DNA of 38,279 nt from Flavobacterium sp. (lineage in GTDB: Bacteria; Bacteroidota; Bacteroidia; Flavobacteriales; Flavobacteriaceae), in the NCBI RefSeq assembly GCF_004211145.1, contig NZ_SEBS01000033.1, positions 1-38,279 of the forward strand. Reading direction: 5' to 3'. The notes under the pieces are model-generated. The model had not been told where the DNA came from and made no database searches. It saw only the letters and a program-made list of their open reading frames with translations. How positions within the stretch are numbered: position 1 is the first letter of the stretch; every line of letters begins with the position of its first letter. Below, one piece after another: positions 8,718 through 17,331 of this stretch. A program made the translations under genes and the position numbers.

Positions 8718-10118
8718 TCAGTGTTCACTCTTGTACTTGTCAATCATGTTGCGTACGATTTTTCGTTCCCAAGCTACGGGAAACAAATCCTTCAACAGCT
8801 TGTGGTTCTTGAAATTAAGTCGCAATGCGTTGCTCAAGTGGAACTTTCCTTTTGCGTCGTCGCGCTGCATGAAATAAATTCCGGCAAGGCGATATTCGAT
8901 CTCGTATTCGTCGGGGAAATATTCCGAGGCCTGCAACAATGTCGTCGTCGCGCTGTCGAATTCTCCGAGGAACTGCAAAATGTCAACCCAAAACAACCAG
9001 GTGTCGAGTTGGTAATCGCCCAATTCCACGGCTTTTCGATAACCGACTTCGGCTTCCTCGAAAAAGTTCATCTCCTTGTTGATTACGGCGTAACGCTTCC
9101 AGTACAATCGGTTCGAATTGTCGATGTTTAAAGCCTTGTTCACGTAAAACAACGCTTTTTGGAAGTTCTTTTCGCGTACATAAAAATCGGTAATCGCGAT
9201 CCAGCCTTTATCGAGCAACGGATCTTCATGAACCGTTTTGTTGTAATATTTTAACGCTAACGCTTTCTTGCCAAGTTTTTCGTAGCATTTCCCGATGCGC
9301 AACAACGCGTATGACGTCGGATCGTCGATCTCGATCGTACGGTTGTAGCTTTCGATCGCTTCGTCGTAACGCTTCAATCTCTCGAGCGATTTGCCTTTTT
9401 CCATGAACGCGCCAAGGAATTCCTCGTCGATCAACGTGGCATAATCGAACGCGCGCAACGCTTCCTCATATTGCTTGATGCCGTAATGCAGACGGCCCAT
9501 TTGGTGCCAGGCGATTTCGCTGTACGGATTTCGGTCGATGTATTGGTTCAGGTATTCGATGGCTTCGACGTTCTGATCGAGGAATTCGAAACAATACACG
9601 ACGTTGTACAACGCGGCCTGATCTTCAGTGTCTTCCTCAAGGCATTTGATGAAATTTTCTTTCGCCAGTTCCAAATTGTCCATGAACAGATATTCCATGC
9701 CCATCAAATTGTATACGTCGGCGTAATCCTCAGTATACGTAAGGGCAATCTTTAACTGCTCAACGGCTTCCTCGTGCTTGTCGCGTTTGGAAAAGATGTT
9801 GGCTTTCTGGATATAAATTTCTTCGTTGTGGGGCTCGAGCGCAAACAGTTCGTTCAAAAGCTTTTCAGCCTGATCCAGTTTGTCGTCGTAAATCAGCATC
9901 TCGACCTGCACCAATTTCAGACCTGTCGATCTTGGATGTTGTTCAAGCGCCAATTTTAGGGCTTTCTTTGCCAGTGAGGCTTTACCCGTATCAAGGTAAT
10001 GGAGAATGATGTCCTCAAATTCCTCTGAATCAAAAAAGAGGACTTTGTTGGTTTTCAACATCGATTCGAATTTAGATAAGGATAAGCTGTATTCTTCGTC
10101 TTCGTTGCTTAGTTGCAT
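8718..10118 (-). CDS. Tetratricopeptide repeat protein
   Basis: The 466 residues are almost wholly TPR helices. Repeats such as AALYNVVYCFEFLDQNVEAIEYLNQ, AWHQMGRLHYGIKQYEEALRAF and ALLRIGKCYEKLGKKALALKYYNK follow one another at 34-residue spacing from about residue 60 to 440. No signal peptide, membrane segment or catalytic domain is visible, so it is likely a cytoplasmic scaffold or assembly protein with unknown partners. It stands between its own terminator and a 205-bp upstream spacer containing an inverted repeat. Proteins of this type are conserved next to housekeeping genes in Flavobacteriia, but I cannot assign a role. Confidence 0.92.
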   Translation of the reverse strand: MQLSNEDEEYSLSLSKFESMLKTNKVLFFDSEEFEDIILHYLDTGKASLAKKALKLALEQHPRSTGLKLVQVEMLIYDDKLDQAEKLLNELFALEPHNEEIYIQKANIFSKRDKHEEAVEQLKIALTYTEDYADVYNLMGMEYLFMDNLELAKENFIKCLEEDTEDQAALYNVVYCFEFLDQNVEAIEYLNQYIDRNPYSEIAWHQMGRLHYGIKQYEEALRAFDYATLIDEEFLGAFMEKGKSLERLKRYDEAIESYNRTIEIDDPTSYALLRIGKCYEKLGKKALALKYYNKTVHEDPLLDKGWIAITDFYVREKNFQKALFYVNKALNIDNSNRLYWKRYAVINKEMNFFEEAEVGYRKAVELGDYQLDTWLFWVDILQFLGEFDSATTTLLQASEYFPDEYEIEYRLAGIYFMQRDDAKGKFHLSNALRLNFKNHKLLKDLFPVAWERKIVRNMIDKYKSEH

Positions 10119-10195
10119 ACTTAAAATCTTTAGAATTATCCTGCGACTAAAATTAGCTATGTAGCCTATCGTTAGCCGTTGCAGCGGACAATTGT

Positions 10196-10226
10196 TGTGA
10201 ACAATTTAATTAACACATGTTTCACA
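10196..10226. promoter_or_regulatory. Wide inverted repeat upstream of the TPR gene
   Basis: TGTGAACA and TGTTTCACA form a near-perfect inverted repeat with one extra base, separated by 14 A/T-rich bases, about 80-110 bp upstream of the TPR start. The half-sites resemble CRP-type TGTGA/TCACA, but their spacing (21 bases between the pentamers) is far too wide for one CRP dimer. It may be an operator or just a weak hairpin. Confidence 0.3.
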
Positions 10227-10275
10227 GTACTATTCGGAGGGTCATGATCTTAGGACGTACAATCCCGATGATGGT

Positions 10276-10292
10276 GCGGTTCCTTTAACCGC
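10276..10292 (-). other. Small hairpin downstream of the aminotransferase gene
   Basis: GCGGTT and AACCGC form a 6-bp stem with a 5-base loop 32 bp past the aminotransferase stop. There is no T-run on the minus strand, so it is at best a weak terminator or an RNA-protecting 3' hairpin. Confidence 0.35.
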
Positions 10293-10323
10293 AATGGTGA
10301 CAAATCAATCTCTTCTAATGGAA

Positions 10324-11529
10324 TTAAACGTGTAATTCCGCCTGTACTTCATTGAGCGCCTCGAGCAAAATCGCGCAACCTTCCCGTATCTCATCCTCAG
10401 ATATCGTAAGCGGTGGCGTAATGCGTATGGCGCAGCCTTCAAAGAGCAGCCAGAATAGAATGAGTCCTTTGTCCTGGCATTTCAAAATCACCTTGTCGGT
10501 GACTTGCGCAGATGGCGTCATAGCTGCAAGCATGAGTCCTTTTCCGCGTATTTCGGTTATCAAATTATGTTCCAACAATTCCCGGAACAGCATTTCTTTC
10601 TCTAATGTCTGCGGAATCAACTTTGTTTCAATGATTTCGCGCAAAGTGGCCAAACAGGCTGCCGCAATGACAGGATGTCCGCCAAAAGTGGTGACGTGTC
10701 CGAGTTTCGGGTCATGGCTCAACAAATCCATCATTTTGCCCGACGCGACGAACGCTCCCACAGGCATTCCGCCGCCCATTCCTTTTCCTATGACAAGTAC
10801 GTCAGGAACGGCTCCGTAGTTTTCGAATCCGAATAGTTTTCCGGTTCTCCCGAAACCCGGTTGTATTTCATCGACGATCATCAACGCGCCGACTTCGGTG
10901 CAACGCTCGCGTACCTTTTTGAACCAATCGTCCTGCGGCTGGATGAAACCGGCGCCACCTTGGATGCTTTCAAGGATTACGCCCGCGGTTTTCGTAGTGA
11001 TTTTTGCGAGGTCTGCTTCAGAATTGAACGTGATGAAATCCACATCGGGAATCAAAGGCCTGAATATTTGTTTGCGCTCCTCAAAACCCATAACGCTCAT
11101 CGAGCCCATCGTATTGCCGTGATAGGCGTTTCGGCACGAAATAAGTTGGGAACGGCCGGTCACGCGGCGTGCGAGTTTAAGCGCGCCTTCAGTAGCTTCA
11201 GTTCCCGAGTTGACAAGATATACTTTGTCAAGCGGATCGGGGAGCAGCGAAGCCAATAATTTGCAGTATTCCGTCGCCGGATGTTGGGCGTATTCCCCGT
11301 AAACCATCACGTGCGAATATTTCTGCAACTGTTCGTTGATCGCATCGTTCACACGTTTGTTCACATGTCCGACTGAACAAGCCGAAACGCCTGCCACAAA
11401 ATCCAAATATTTCTTGCCCGACGTATCGTAAATGTACGAACCCGAAGCGTGCGAAACTTCCATTCCCAAAGGAAACGGCGAGGTCTGCGCCTGATATTCA
11501 AAAAAATCTGATTTTGAAGTTGTGGTCAT
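10324..11529 (-). CDS. Class III PLP-dependent aminotransferase (acetylornithine/ornithine aminotransferase-like)
   Basis: The protein belongs to the fold-type I, class III (omega) aminotransferases. Key parts are NSGTEATEGALKLAR (cofactor phosphate), the aromatic/His stacking motif RNAYHGNT, VDEIQPGFGRTG with the pyridine-N-binding Asp (about D220 from this start) and the Schiff-base Lys in VIGKGMGGG (about K249). Family members transfer the delta- or epsilon-amino group of ornithine, acetylornithine, lysine and similar donors; the exact substrate cannot be read here. I chose the ATG at 11529, giving 401 residues. The longer reading frame to 11637 adds 36 residues (MEFRFSDFRFSDF...) that translate the ATCTGAAA microsatellite and are not part of the family. 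It lies 117 bp downstream of the OstA-like gene, possibly co-transcribed. Confidence 0.92.
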   Translation of the reverse strand: MTTTSKSDFFEYQAQTSPFPLGMEVSHASGSYIYDTSGKKYLDFVAGVSACSVGHVNKRVNDAINEQLQKYSHVMVYGEYAQHPATEYCKLLASLLPDPLDKVYLVNSGTEATEGALKLARRVTGRSQLISCRNAYHGNTMGSMSVMGFEERKQIFRPLIPDVDFITFNSEADLAKITTKTAGVILESIQGGAGFIQPQDDWFKKVRERCTEVGALMIVDEIQPGFGRTGKLFGFENYGAVPDVLVIGKGMGGGMPVGAFVASGKMMDLLSHDPKLGHVTTFGGHPVIAAACLATLREIIETKLIPQTLEKEMLFRELLEHNLITEIRGKGLMLAAMTPSAQVTDKVILKCQDKGLILFWLLFEGCAIRITPPLTISEDEIREGCAILLEALNEVQAELHV

Positions 11530-11593
11530 ATTTGTGAAATGATGCAGAAAAAATGTAGCGGGGTAATTGGATTTTTTTGGAGTTTTGTTTGTG

Positions 11594-11631
11594 ATCTGAA
11601 AATCTGAAAATCTGAAATCTGAAAATCTGAA
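11594..11631. repeat. ATCTGAA(A) microsatellite between OstA-like and aminotransferase genes
   Basis: Five consecutive 7-8 bp units of ATCTGAAA or ATCTGAA lie in the 117-bp spacer. On the minus strand they would sit in the leader of the aminotransferase gene. They are read through in frame with the aminotransferase without a stop, which explains an apparent N-terminal extension. Confidence 0.85.
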
Positions 11632-11646
11632 TTCCAAATTCCAAAA

Positions 11647-13371
11647 TCACTTCATCTCCGGCAAACTTTTCTGCCCTGCCGGTTTCGCCACTTTCGCTTT
11701 CGGTTTCGATTTCAACAAACCTTTTCCTTTAGCCGGAGCGGTTTTCCCGGCATTCGGTTTATCGTAATCGAGCGTTTCCTTTCGAATTTCCATAGGTTTG
11801 TTTTCCTCGGCCATTTCCTTTTTGCCCTCGGCGACCAGTTTGGCGTCGAGTTCGTTTTCCTCGGGAGGGAAAATATCGTCCTTGCTTTTTATTCGTTCGT
11901 CTCCACGCCACGTAAAGCCTCGCAACTTGCGCGCGTTCTCGGGAAAATCCTTTTCAGGTGTGATTTCTCCGGCCGGCGAATCGTAAACGGTCATCGTCTC
12001 GATCTTGTTCTTGTCGAGGATCAGGTTGATGCGACTTCCCGCCGACTTGTTGATCCCGATCAAGCTCTGGTCTTCGTCGCGCATGTAATAAATACATTCC
12101 GTATTCTTCACGATGTCGACCTCGTGCAGTTTATTGTCGGCGAACTTTCCGTATAAATTCACGCCTTTTACCTGATTATAGCCCGGCCCGATCGTATCCT
12201 TCGCGATGATGAACGAATTGCCGAGCACTTTCAGGGAATCGAGTTTCTCCGTTTCTTTATTTCCGACGAGATGCATCACGTCGCCCGTAAGCTGGTTGTC
12301 GAAATTCCAAAGGATTGGTTTGCCGATGAGTTTCGTAAGGTTCGTGACCTGGGCCGAATGGATCGAATCGCACTTTCCGCTCAAATCGGTCTTGTAGAAA
12401 CGCGCGTTCGGCCAGGCTCGGATCACGCGGGCGTCAGGTTTTCCCGTGAGCAGCAATTTTTTTCCATGTATGTAGACGGAATCGTTCTCGACCAGATTGA
12501 TCGCGACCGCGCGCTTGGTCACGAACATCGAATCCTTGAGCTTGTAGACTTCGGCGTAATGGCCTTTGACCAAACCTTTGTTGATCGTATCGGTGATCTT
12601 CACGTTGCGCGTCGCCGATGCGAATTCCTTCGTCCTGTCGTAATACAAACTGTCGCCCTCGATGAGTCGGTCCTTATATCGTATGTAGGATTTCCGCAAA
12701 AAGTGCCCGACGTTGCGCTTGCTGTCGTAAAACCCTTTTTCAGTGTAAATGAAATTCTGCTCGCTCGTAATCGTCGATGGGCCGAACAGATACGCGTGAC
12801 CCGAATTGTTGAAATAGTCCAAATGGTTCGACTTCATCACGTATTTCGGATTCGTCAGTACGACCGCGGTCAGGAACTGGAATTTTTTCTCGTTCGCATA
12901 GTAACGGCCCGTGTTGCTTTTTAGCACGTTGTCCTTGTTCAGAATAGTTCCGGGCGTCCGATAATACGCCTGCTGGATGTTTCGGTCAAAGTAAATCGTA
13001 TCGGTCTTGAGCGTCATGTCGGGACTGCGCATCACGACGTTTCCGGTCGCGAACGCTTGTTTGTTCATGCCGTTGTATTCGGCGTAACGCCCGTCGAGGA
13101 AAAGCGTATCGCCCTGGATCATGTGAACATCGCCGAACGCTTTAATGTAATTCTCGTTCTCGAAAACATACGCTTTGTTGCATTTCAGAACCGCGCCGTC
13201 GTGGCTCACGCGCACATTCCCCGTGAGCAAAAGGGCGCCCGGAATCAAGGCTTCGTTTCGGTCGGCGAAATCGGAATATTCTACTTTGATGCGGCTTGGC
13301 GGTTTCTGCGCGTGCGACACCATCGGAGAAAGCATACCGCACAGGAACAGGAGAAAAAGCAATTTTTTCAA
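11647..13371 (-). CDS. OstA-like (LptA-type) envelope protein
   Basis: The product starts with a signal peptide ending SHAQ and then has the beta-taco repeats of the OstA/LptA/LptD-N family: repeated short strands such as LLLTGNVRVSHDGAVLKCNKAYVF, IKAFGDVHMIQGDTLFLDGRYAEY and AFATGNVVMRSPDMTLKTDTIYF. Related proteins carry lipopolysaccharide across the periplasm. This one is longer than LptA (about 574 residues) and ends in a basic, Lys/Pro/Ala-rich tail. No ATG fits upstream of the signal peptide. In-frame TTG codons lie at 13389 and 13371, and I prefer 13371 because it gives a normal signal peptide (MKKLLFLLFLCGM...) and because a -7 box overlaps 13389. A start at 13389 adds six residues (MAKISA). 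Confidence 0.88.
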   Translation of the reverse strand: MKKLLFLLFLCGMLSPMVSHAQKPPSRIKVEYSDFADRNEALIPGALLLTGNVRVSHDGAVLKCNKAYVFENENYIKAFGDVHMIQGDTLFLDGRYAEYNGMNKQAFATGNVVMRSPDMTLKTDTIYFDRNIQQAYYRTPGTILNKDNVLKSNTGRYYANEKKFQFLTAVVLTNPKYVMKSNHLDYFNNSGHAYLFGPSTITSEQNFIYTEKGFYDSKRNVGHFLRKSYIRYKDRLIEGDSLYYDRTKEFASATRNVKITDTINKGLVKGHYAEVYKLKDSMFVTKRAVAINLVENDSVYIHGKKLLLTGKPDARVIRAWPNARFYKTDLSGKCDSIHSAQVTNLTKLIGKPILWNFDNQLTGDVMHLVGNKETEKLDSLKVLGNSFIIAKDTIGPGYNQVKGVNLYGKFADNKLHEVDIVKNTECIYYMRDEDQSLIGINKSAGSRINLILDKNKIETMTVYDSPAGEITPEKDFPENARKLRGFTWRGDERIKSKDDIFPPEENELDAKLVAEGKKEMAEENKPMEIRKETLDYDKPNAGKTAPAKGKGLLKSKPKAKVAKPAGQKSLPEMK

Positions 13372-13386
13372 TGCTGAAATTTTCGC

Positions 13387-13394
13387 CAAATTTA
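13387..13394 (-). promoter_or_regulatory. -7 box of the OstA-like gene
   Basis: On the minus strand TAAATTTG matches the Bacteroidota -7 consensus TAnnTTTG exactly and lies 16-23 bases before the TTG at 13371. It overlaps the alternative TTG start at 13389, which argues against that start. I see no TTG at the usual -33 distance. Confidence 0.5.
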
Positions 13395-13444
13395 TGAAAA
13401 AGGAAGGTGGAAGCGACGGTGTTAAGAATTATTTGGGTGAAAAA

Positions 13445-13473
13445 GTTTATTTGTTTATTTGTTTATTTGTTGA
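13445..13473. repeat. GTTTATTT octamer array
   Basis: Three copies of GTTTATTT followed by GTTGATTG lie in the divergent spacer between the OstA-like and amylase genes. The reverse complement of the last unit is close to the AAATCAAC unit of the array 100 bp further on, so the two may share an origin. Confidence 0.8.
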
Positions 13474-13565
13474 TTGGAGAGATGGTTCCAAAGAAACTGA
13501 TTTCCATGTCTTTGACGCAAGCTGCGATTTACAAAAAAACAGATTTTCGCGGGAGGCAATGATTC

Positions 13566-13597
13566 AAATCAACGAATCAACAAATCAACAAATCAAC
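13566..13597. repeat. AAATCAAC octamer array upstream of the amylase promoter
   Basis: Four units of AAATCAAC (the second reads GAATCAAC) end nine bases before the -7 box of the amylase gene. They fill the place where a -33 element is expected, so unit number would set the distance to any upstream control site. The same four-unit array precedes mazG at 159-190. Confidence 0.9.
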
Positions 13598-13605
13598 AAC
13601 TCGAC

Positions 13606-13613
13606 TATATTTG
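13606..13613 (+). promoter_or_regulatory. -7 box of the amylase gene
   Basis: TATATTTG matches the Bacteroidota -7 consensus TAnnTTTG exactly, 22 bases before the ATG. No TTG is present at the usual -33 spacing because the octamer array occupies it. Confidence 0.65.
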
Positions 13614-13635
13614 CAAAACACGAACAAAACGCCAA

Positions 13636-15498
13636 ATGAAAAAACTAATTCTCCTCCTGCTGCTTCCGGCGTTTACCATCCAGGCGCAGGTTGTCGCCAG
13701 TAAAAAAATGAAGGAAAAACAAGCCCAAAGCAAAGTCGTTGTCTATCAAGTGTTCACGCGTCTTTTCGGAAACAAGGAAACCAAAAATAAGCCGTGGGGA
13801 ACCATTAAGGAAAATGGAGTAGGCAAGTTCGCCGATTTTACCGACGTCGCGCTCCAGCAAATCCGCCAACTCGGCGTCACGCACATTTGGTACACGGGCG
13901 TTCCGCACCACGCGTTGGTCAACGATTACACGAAATACGGCATTTCCAACGACGATCCCGATGTCGTGAAAGGACGCGCGGGTTCGCCATACGCGGTCAA
14001 GGATTATTACAACGTCAATCCCGATCTTGCGACCGATCCGGCCAAACGTCTGCAGGAATTCGAAGCGCTTATCGAACGCTCGCACAAAGCGGGTTTGAAG
14101 GTCATCATCGACATCGTGCCGAACCACATCGCGCGCAAGTACGAAGGCAAGAACAACCCGAAAGGTGTCAAGGATTTCGGCGCTGGCGACAACAAGGAAG
14201 TCGAATACGACAAGAACAATGACTTTTATTACATTCCGGGACAGGATTTCCAGGTTCCGACGTCGAACGATTACAAACCATTGGGTGGCGACAAGAATCC
14301 ATTGCTCGACGGAAAATTTTCTGAGAGTCCCGCAAAATGGACCGGAAACGGATCGCGCCAGGCGAAACCCGACATAAACGATTGGTATGAAACCGTAAAG
14401 ATCAACTACGGAATCAGGCCCGACGGCTTGAAGGAATTCCCGCAACTGCCGTTCGGATACGACAAACAGGACTACAAGGCGCATTTCGAATTTTGGAAAG
14501 GCAAGGAGAAAGACGTGCCATCGTCGTGGAAGAAATTCCGTGATATCGCGCTGTATTGGACCGCGAAAGGCGTGGACGGTTTCCGTTACGACATGGCCGA
14601 GATGGTTCCCGTAGAATTCTGGAGCTACATGAATTCGGCGATAAAAATGAAAAATCCAAAAGCGTTCTTGCTCGCCGAAATTTACAATCCCGCCGAATAT
14701 CGCAATTACGTGAACATCGGAAAAATGGATTATCTATATGACAAAGTCGATCTGTACGACAAACTCAAAGACGTGATCCAAGGAAAATCGAACCCTGACG
14801 AGATCGCGAAAATCCAGGAAGGTTACCGCGACATCGAGCACCATTTGCTGCATTTTCTCGAAAACCACGATGAGCAACGCATCGCGAGTCCTGAATTCGC
14901 GGGCAATGCGCACAAAGGAAAACCGATGATGGTGTTGTCGACCACGATCTCGACTTCTCCCACGATGGTCTATTTCGGACAGGAAGTAGGCGAGGCCGGA
15001 AAAGAAGACGCCGGTTTCGGAAAGCCATCTCGAACATCGATTTTCGATTACGTCGGCGTTCCGGCGCACCAACGCTGGATGAACGGCGGTAAATTCGATG
15101 GCGGAAAACTCACGAAAGAAGAAAAAACCTTGCGCGATTTCTACCAACGACTGCTCAATTTCTCGTTGACGAGTCCGGCTTTGATGGGCGAATATAAATC
15201 GTTGCAGTCGGCGAACCGAGCCAATGGCGAATATCCGCAGGATGTTTTCTCATTCGTGCGATGGAACGGCAAGCAAAAACTAATCGTCATCTGTAATTTC
15301 TCAAGCTCAAAAAGCAGCTTCTTCGATTTAATGATTCCCGCCGATGTCGTAAAAGAAATTGGACTGGCCGACGGTTCGTATATCATCCGCGACCAATTAT
15401 ACGGCAAAAGCACGATCAAACTCGGCGTCGAAAATGGCGTCGGACATGTAAAAGTGACGATCGCGCCATCGGAATCGTTCCTCTATCAAATCGATTGA
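13636..15498 (+). CDS. GH13 alpha-amylase family protein, secreted
   Basis: The 620-residue protein has a signal peptide (MKKLILLLLLPAFTIQAQ) and a GH13 (beta/alpha)8 barrel. Conserved region I is DIVPNH (D159), region II is GFRYDMAEM with the nucleophile D319, region III is FLLAEIY with acid/base E348, and region IV is FLENHDEQR with the transition-state Asp D412. All catalytic residues are present, so an active alpha-glucan hydrolase or transferase in the periplasm or at the cell surface is likely. The C-terminal part (about 510-620) is a beta-sandwich (domain C type). An insertion of about 120 residues after region I (about 170-290) is rich in Lys/Asp and Asn/Asp. No T9SS or SusC/D partner is seen here. 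It overlaps the next gene by one base. Confidence 0.93.
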   Translation: MKKLILLLLLPAFTIQAQVVASKKMKEKQAQSKVVVYQVFTRLFGNKETKNKPWGTIKENGVGKFADFTDVALQQIRQLGVTHIWYTGVPHHALVNDYTKYGISNDDPDVVKGRAGSPYAVKDYYNVNPDLATDPAKRLQEFEALIERSHKAGLKVIIDIVPNHIARKYEGKNNPKGVKDFGAGDNKEVEYDKNNDFYYIPGQDFQVPTSNDYKPLGGDKNPLLDGKFSESPAKWTGNGSRQAKPDINDWYETVKINYGIRPDGLKEFPQLPFGYDKQDYKAHFEFWKGKEKDVPSSWKKFRDIALYWTAKGVDGFRYDMAEMVPVEFWSYMNSAIKMKNPKAFLLAEIYNPAEYRNYVNIGKMDYLYDKVDLYDKLKDVIQGKSNPDEIAKIQEGYRDIEHHLLHFLENHDEQRIASPEFAGNAHKGKPMMVLSTTISTSPTMVYFGQEVGEAGKEDAGFGKPSRTSIFDYVGVPAHQRWMNGGKFDGGKLTKEEKTLRDFYQRLLNFSLTSPALMGEYKSLQSANRANGEYPQDVFSFVRWNGKQKLIVICNFSSSKSSFFDLMIPADVVKEIGLADGSYIIRDQLYGKSTIKLGVENGVGHVKVTIAPSESFLYQID

Positions 15499-16181
15499 TG
15501 GAACGCCTCAAATTCATATCGATGGTAATCCTGCTAAGTTTGGTAAGTTGTGCCCAGGACAATTCACGGAAAGGCGGATTCAACAGTTGGGACGCACAGA
15601 ATTTGCTGGGCGAAGTCCGACAATTGACGATGACGACGTTCGCCGCGGAAGTCGTCGGCTTACAGCGACACACTTCGAATACGCTGAGTTCGGTTACCTT
15701 CAAATTCGATAAAAAGGGATTTGAAGAAGTCATGGAATGTTATGACCAGGACGGCAAATTGGCGATAGTTTCCACACCTCAATACAGGAATGGCGTGGTT
15801 TCAGGTACGATTTCGAAAGATCTAACCGGGAAAACCACCGAAATCTGGACGATCACCAAAACGCACGACAATTTTTTCGCCGAGGAAATGCACAGTACGA
15901 AAGACGGAAAACCTTATCAAAAGGCCGTGAATTCTTTCGATGACAAAGGGCGGATTTCCAAGATCGAAGTCAGGGATGCCGATGGCAGTCTCTCGATGCG
16001 GATCGAACGCGACTATTACGATTCGGGCGACATGAAAAGTGAAAGGATAACTTATCCCGATCGCACGACCTTGAGCAAGTTTACTTACGTGAACCATGAT
16101 AAACTCGGCAACTGGACCGAGCGTCTCGATGACGTCGACGGAAACATCCAACTCACCAAACGCGCGATCGCGTACTATTGA
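15498..16181 (+). CDS. Putative lipoprotein with YD-like repeats
   Basis: The ATG at 15498 shares one base with the amylase stop (TGATG), which points to translational coupling; a TTG one codon earlier is not needed. The 227-residue product has a lipoprotein signal peptide with lipobox LVSC followed by AQ, so it should be lipidated and exported. The body has loosely repeated strand-turn units (VMECYDQDGKLAIVS, AVNSFDDKGRISKIEV, RIERDYYDSGDMKSER, WTERLDDVDGNIQLTK) resembling YD/RHS-like repeats, often seen in surface proteins of this phylum. Function is unknown. Its place next to the amylase suggests, but does not prove, a shared envelope role. Confidence 0.8.
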   Translation: MERLKFISMVILLSLVSCAQDNSRKGGFNSWDAQNLLGEVRQLTMTTFAAEVVGLQRHTSNTLSSVTFKFDKKGFEEVMECYDQDGKLAIVSTPQYRNGVVSGTISKDLTGKTTEIWTITKTHDNFFAEEMHSTKDGKPYQKAVNSFDDKGRISKIEVRDADGSLSMRIERDYYDSGDMKSERITYPDRTTLSKFTYVNHDKLGNWTERLDDVDGNIQLTKRAIAYY

Positions 16182-16205
16182 CAACTAAAACTTTTGGCTC
16201 GGAAC

Positions 16206-16646
16206 ATGCTCGAAATGAAACTTGGAAAACACTGGCTTTGCTATGCGCCCGTGTGGTTTATTGCGATTATCTGCACATTGCTTATCGGGTTCGGAACGGG
16301 AAAAGTCGCCATGCTCGGATGGATTCTTTTCGGGTTCGATATCTTGGGCTATCTCTCGATACGAAACTATAAATGGACGGTTACGAACGGCGAATTGGTC
16401 GTCGAATCGGGCGTGTTGCCCTGGCAGAAGACGTACACTAAAATTCCCGCAGGAAGCCTTTACGGCATCACGGTGACCCGCGGATTCTTGGGTTGGTTCC
16501 TCGATTACGGAACGATCACGGTGAACGTGCTCGGCGGTTCGTCGTCGAAAATCATCGGCCGACACATGAAAGGCGCCCAACGTTTCATGGAAAGTTTCAA
16601 CGGCGTGCAAACCGGAATACGACCGTCATCGCTCGAAAACAATTAA
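16206..16646 (+). CDS. PH domain-containing membrane protein (bPH_2/YdbS-like)
   Basis: Two hydrophobic segments (CYAPVWFIAIICTLLIGFG and a following segment with AMLGWILFGFDILGY) precede a bacterial PH-like domain: WTVTNGELVVESGVLPWQKTYTKIP, then SLYGITVTRGFLGWFLDYGTITVNVLGG. This order is the same as in the short YdbS/bPH_2 family of inner-membrane proteins of unknown function. The best start is the ATG at 16206 (146 residues), although the ATG at 16218 is also possible; the TTG at 16194 is less likely. It follows the lipoprotein gene by 24 bp in an apparent operon. Confidence 0.82.
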   Translation: MLEMKLGKHWLCYAPVWFIAIICTLLIGFGTGKVAMLGWILFGFDILGYLSIRNYKWTVTNGELVVESGVLPWQKTYTKIPAGSLYGITVTRGFLGWFLDYGTITVNVLGGSSSKIIGRHMKGAQRFMESFNGVQTGIRPSSLENN

Positions 16647-16671
16647 CAACGGACAAGCAAACAACACAGAT

Positions 16672-17331
16672 ATGGCAATGGATGAATTCGTGACTTTTGA
16701 ACGTTTCAATTCGAAAAATGAGGCGTCGGCATTGGGAGAATTTCTTGAAAAGAAAGGAATCGATTTCTTGATCGAGGACAATTCGGCGAATGTCGACCTA
16801 ACATTTTCTGGCAATCTCGAAAAGGAATTCCGTGTGAAACTGCATCCCGATGATTTCGAGAAGGCGCAGAAAGCAGTCGAGGAATCGATGAATGATGAAT
16901 TGCAGGACATTCCGGCCGATTATTATTTGCTTTCGTTTTCAGACGCCGAACTCCTCGACGTAATCGCGCACAAAGACGAATGGAGCGCTTTTGATTTCAT
17001 GCTCGCACAAAAGCTGTTGCGCGACCGTGGCAGGGAATTGTCGGCCGAAGAACTTGATTCGATCCGCGACGCGCGCATGCACGAACTCGCGAAACCTGTC
17101 GAACGCCAATACGCCGCAATATTTTTCGGATATGCGTTCGCGCTTTTCGGAGGATTAATCGGAGTCCTGATCGGATGGGGATTGCGTTCGCGAAAGAAAA
17201 CACTGCCCAATGGCGAAATCGTGCACGTCTATCAGGAAGCCGATCGCACCCAAGGTCGCTTTATTATCTACACGGGAATTTTTTGCGCGGTGATTTGGAT
17301 TGTTTTAAAGTACTTTGTCTTCACGAAATAA
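16672..17331 (+). CDS. DUF2007-like protein with two C-terminal membrane segments
   Basis: The 219-residue product begins with a domain resembling DUF2007 (putative signal transducing protein): VTFERFNSKNEASALGEFLEKKGIDFLIEDNSA, ending FRVKLHPDDFEKAQKAVEE. A helical linker (about 85-145) is followed by two membrane segments (AAIFFGYAFALFGGLIGVLIGWGL and FIIYTGIFCAVIWIVLKYFVF) around a short basic loop. The N-terminus is probably cytoplasmic. It follows the PH-domain gene by 25 bp and is likely in the same operon. Its last 11 bases overlap the end of the convergent nhaA gene, so no terminator is possible between them. The DUF assignment is from memory of the family pattern. Confidence 0.75.
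   Translation: MAMDEFVTFERFNSKNEASALGEFLEKKGIDFLIEDNSANVDLTFSGNLEKEFRVKLHPDDFEKAQKAVEESMNDELQDIPADYYLLSFSDAELLDVIAHKDEWSAFDFMLAQKLLRDRGRELSAEELDSIRDARMHELAKPVERQYAAIFFGYAFALFGGLIGVLIGWGLRSRKKTLPNGEIVHVYQEADRTQGRFIIYTGIFCAVIWIVLKYFVFTK

Noticed and set aside
12271..12924. A 217-codon plus-strand frame opposite the OstA-like gene
   Set aside because: It is antisense to a well-supported gene and shows no domain.
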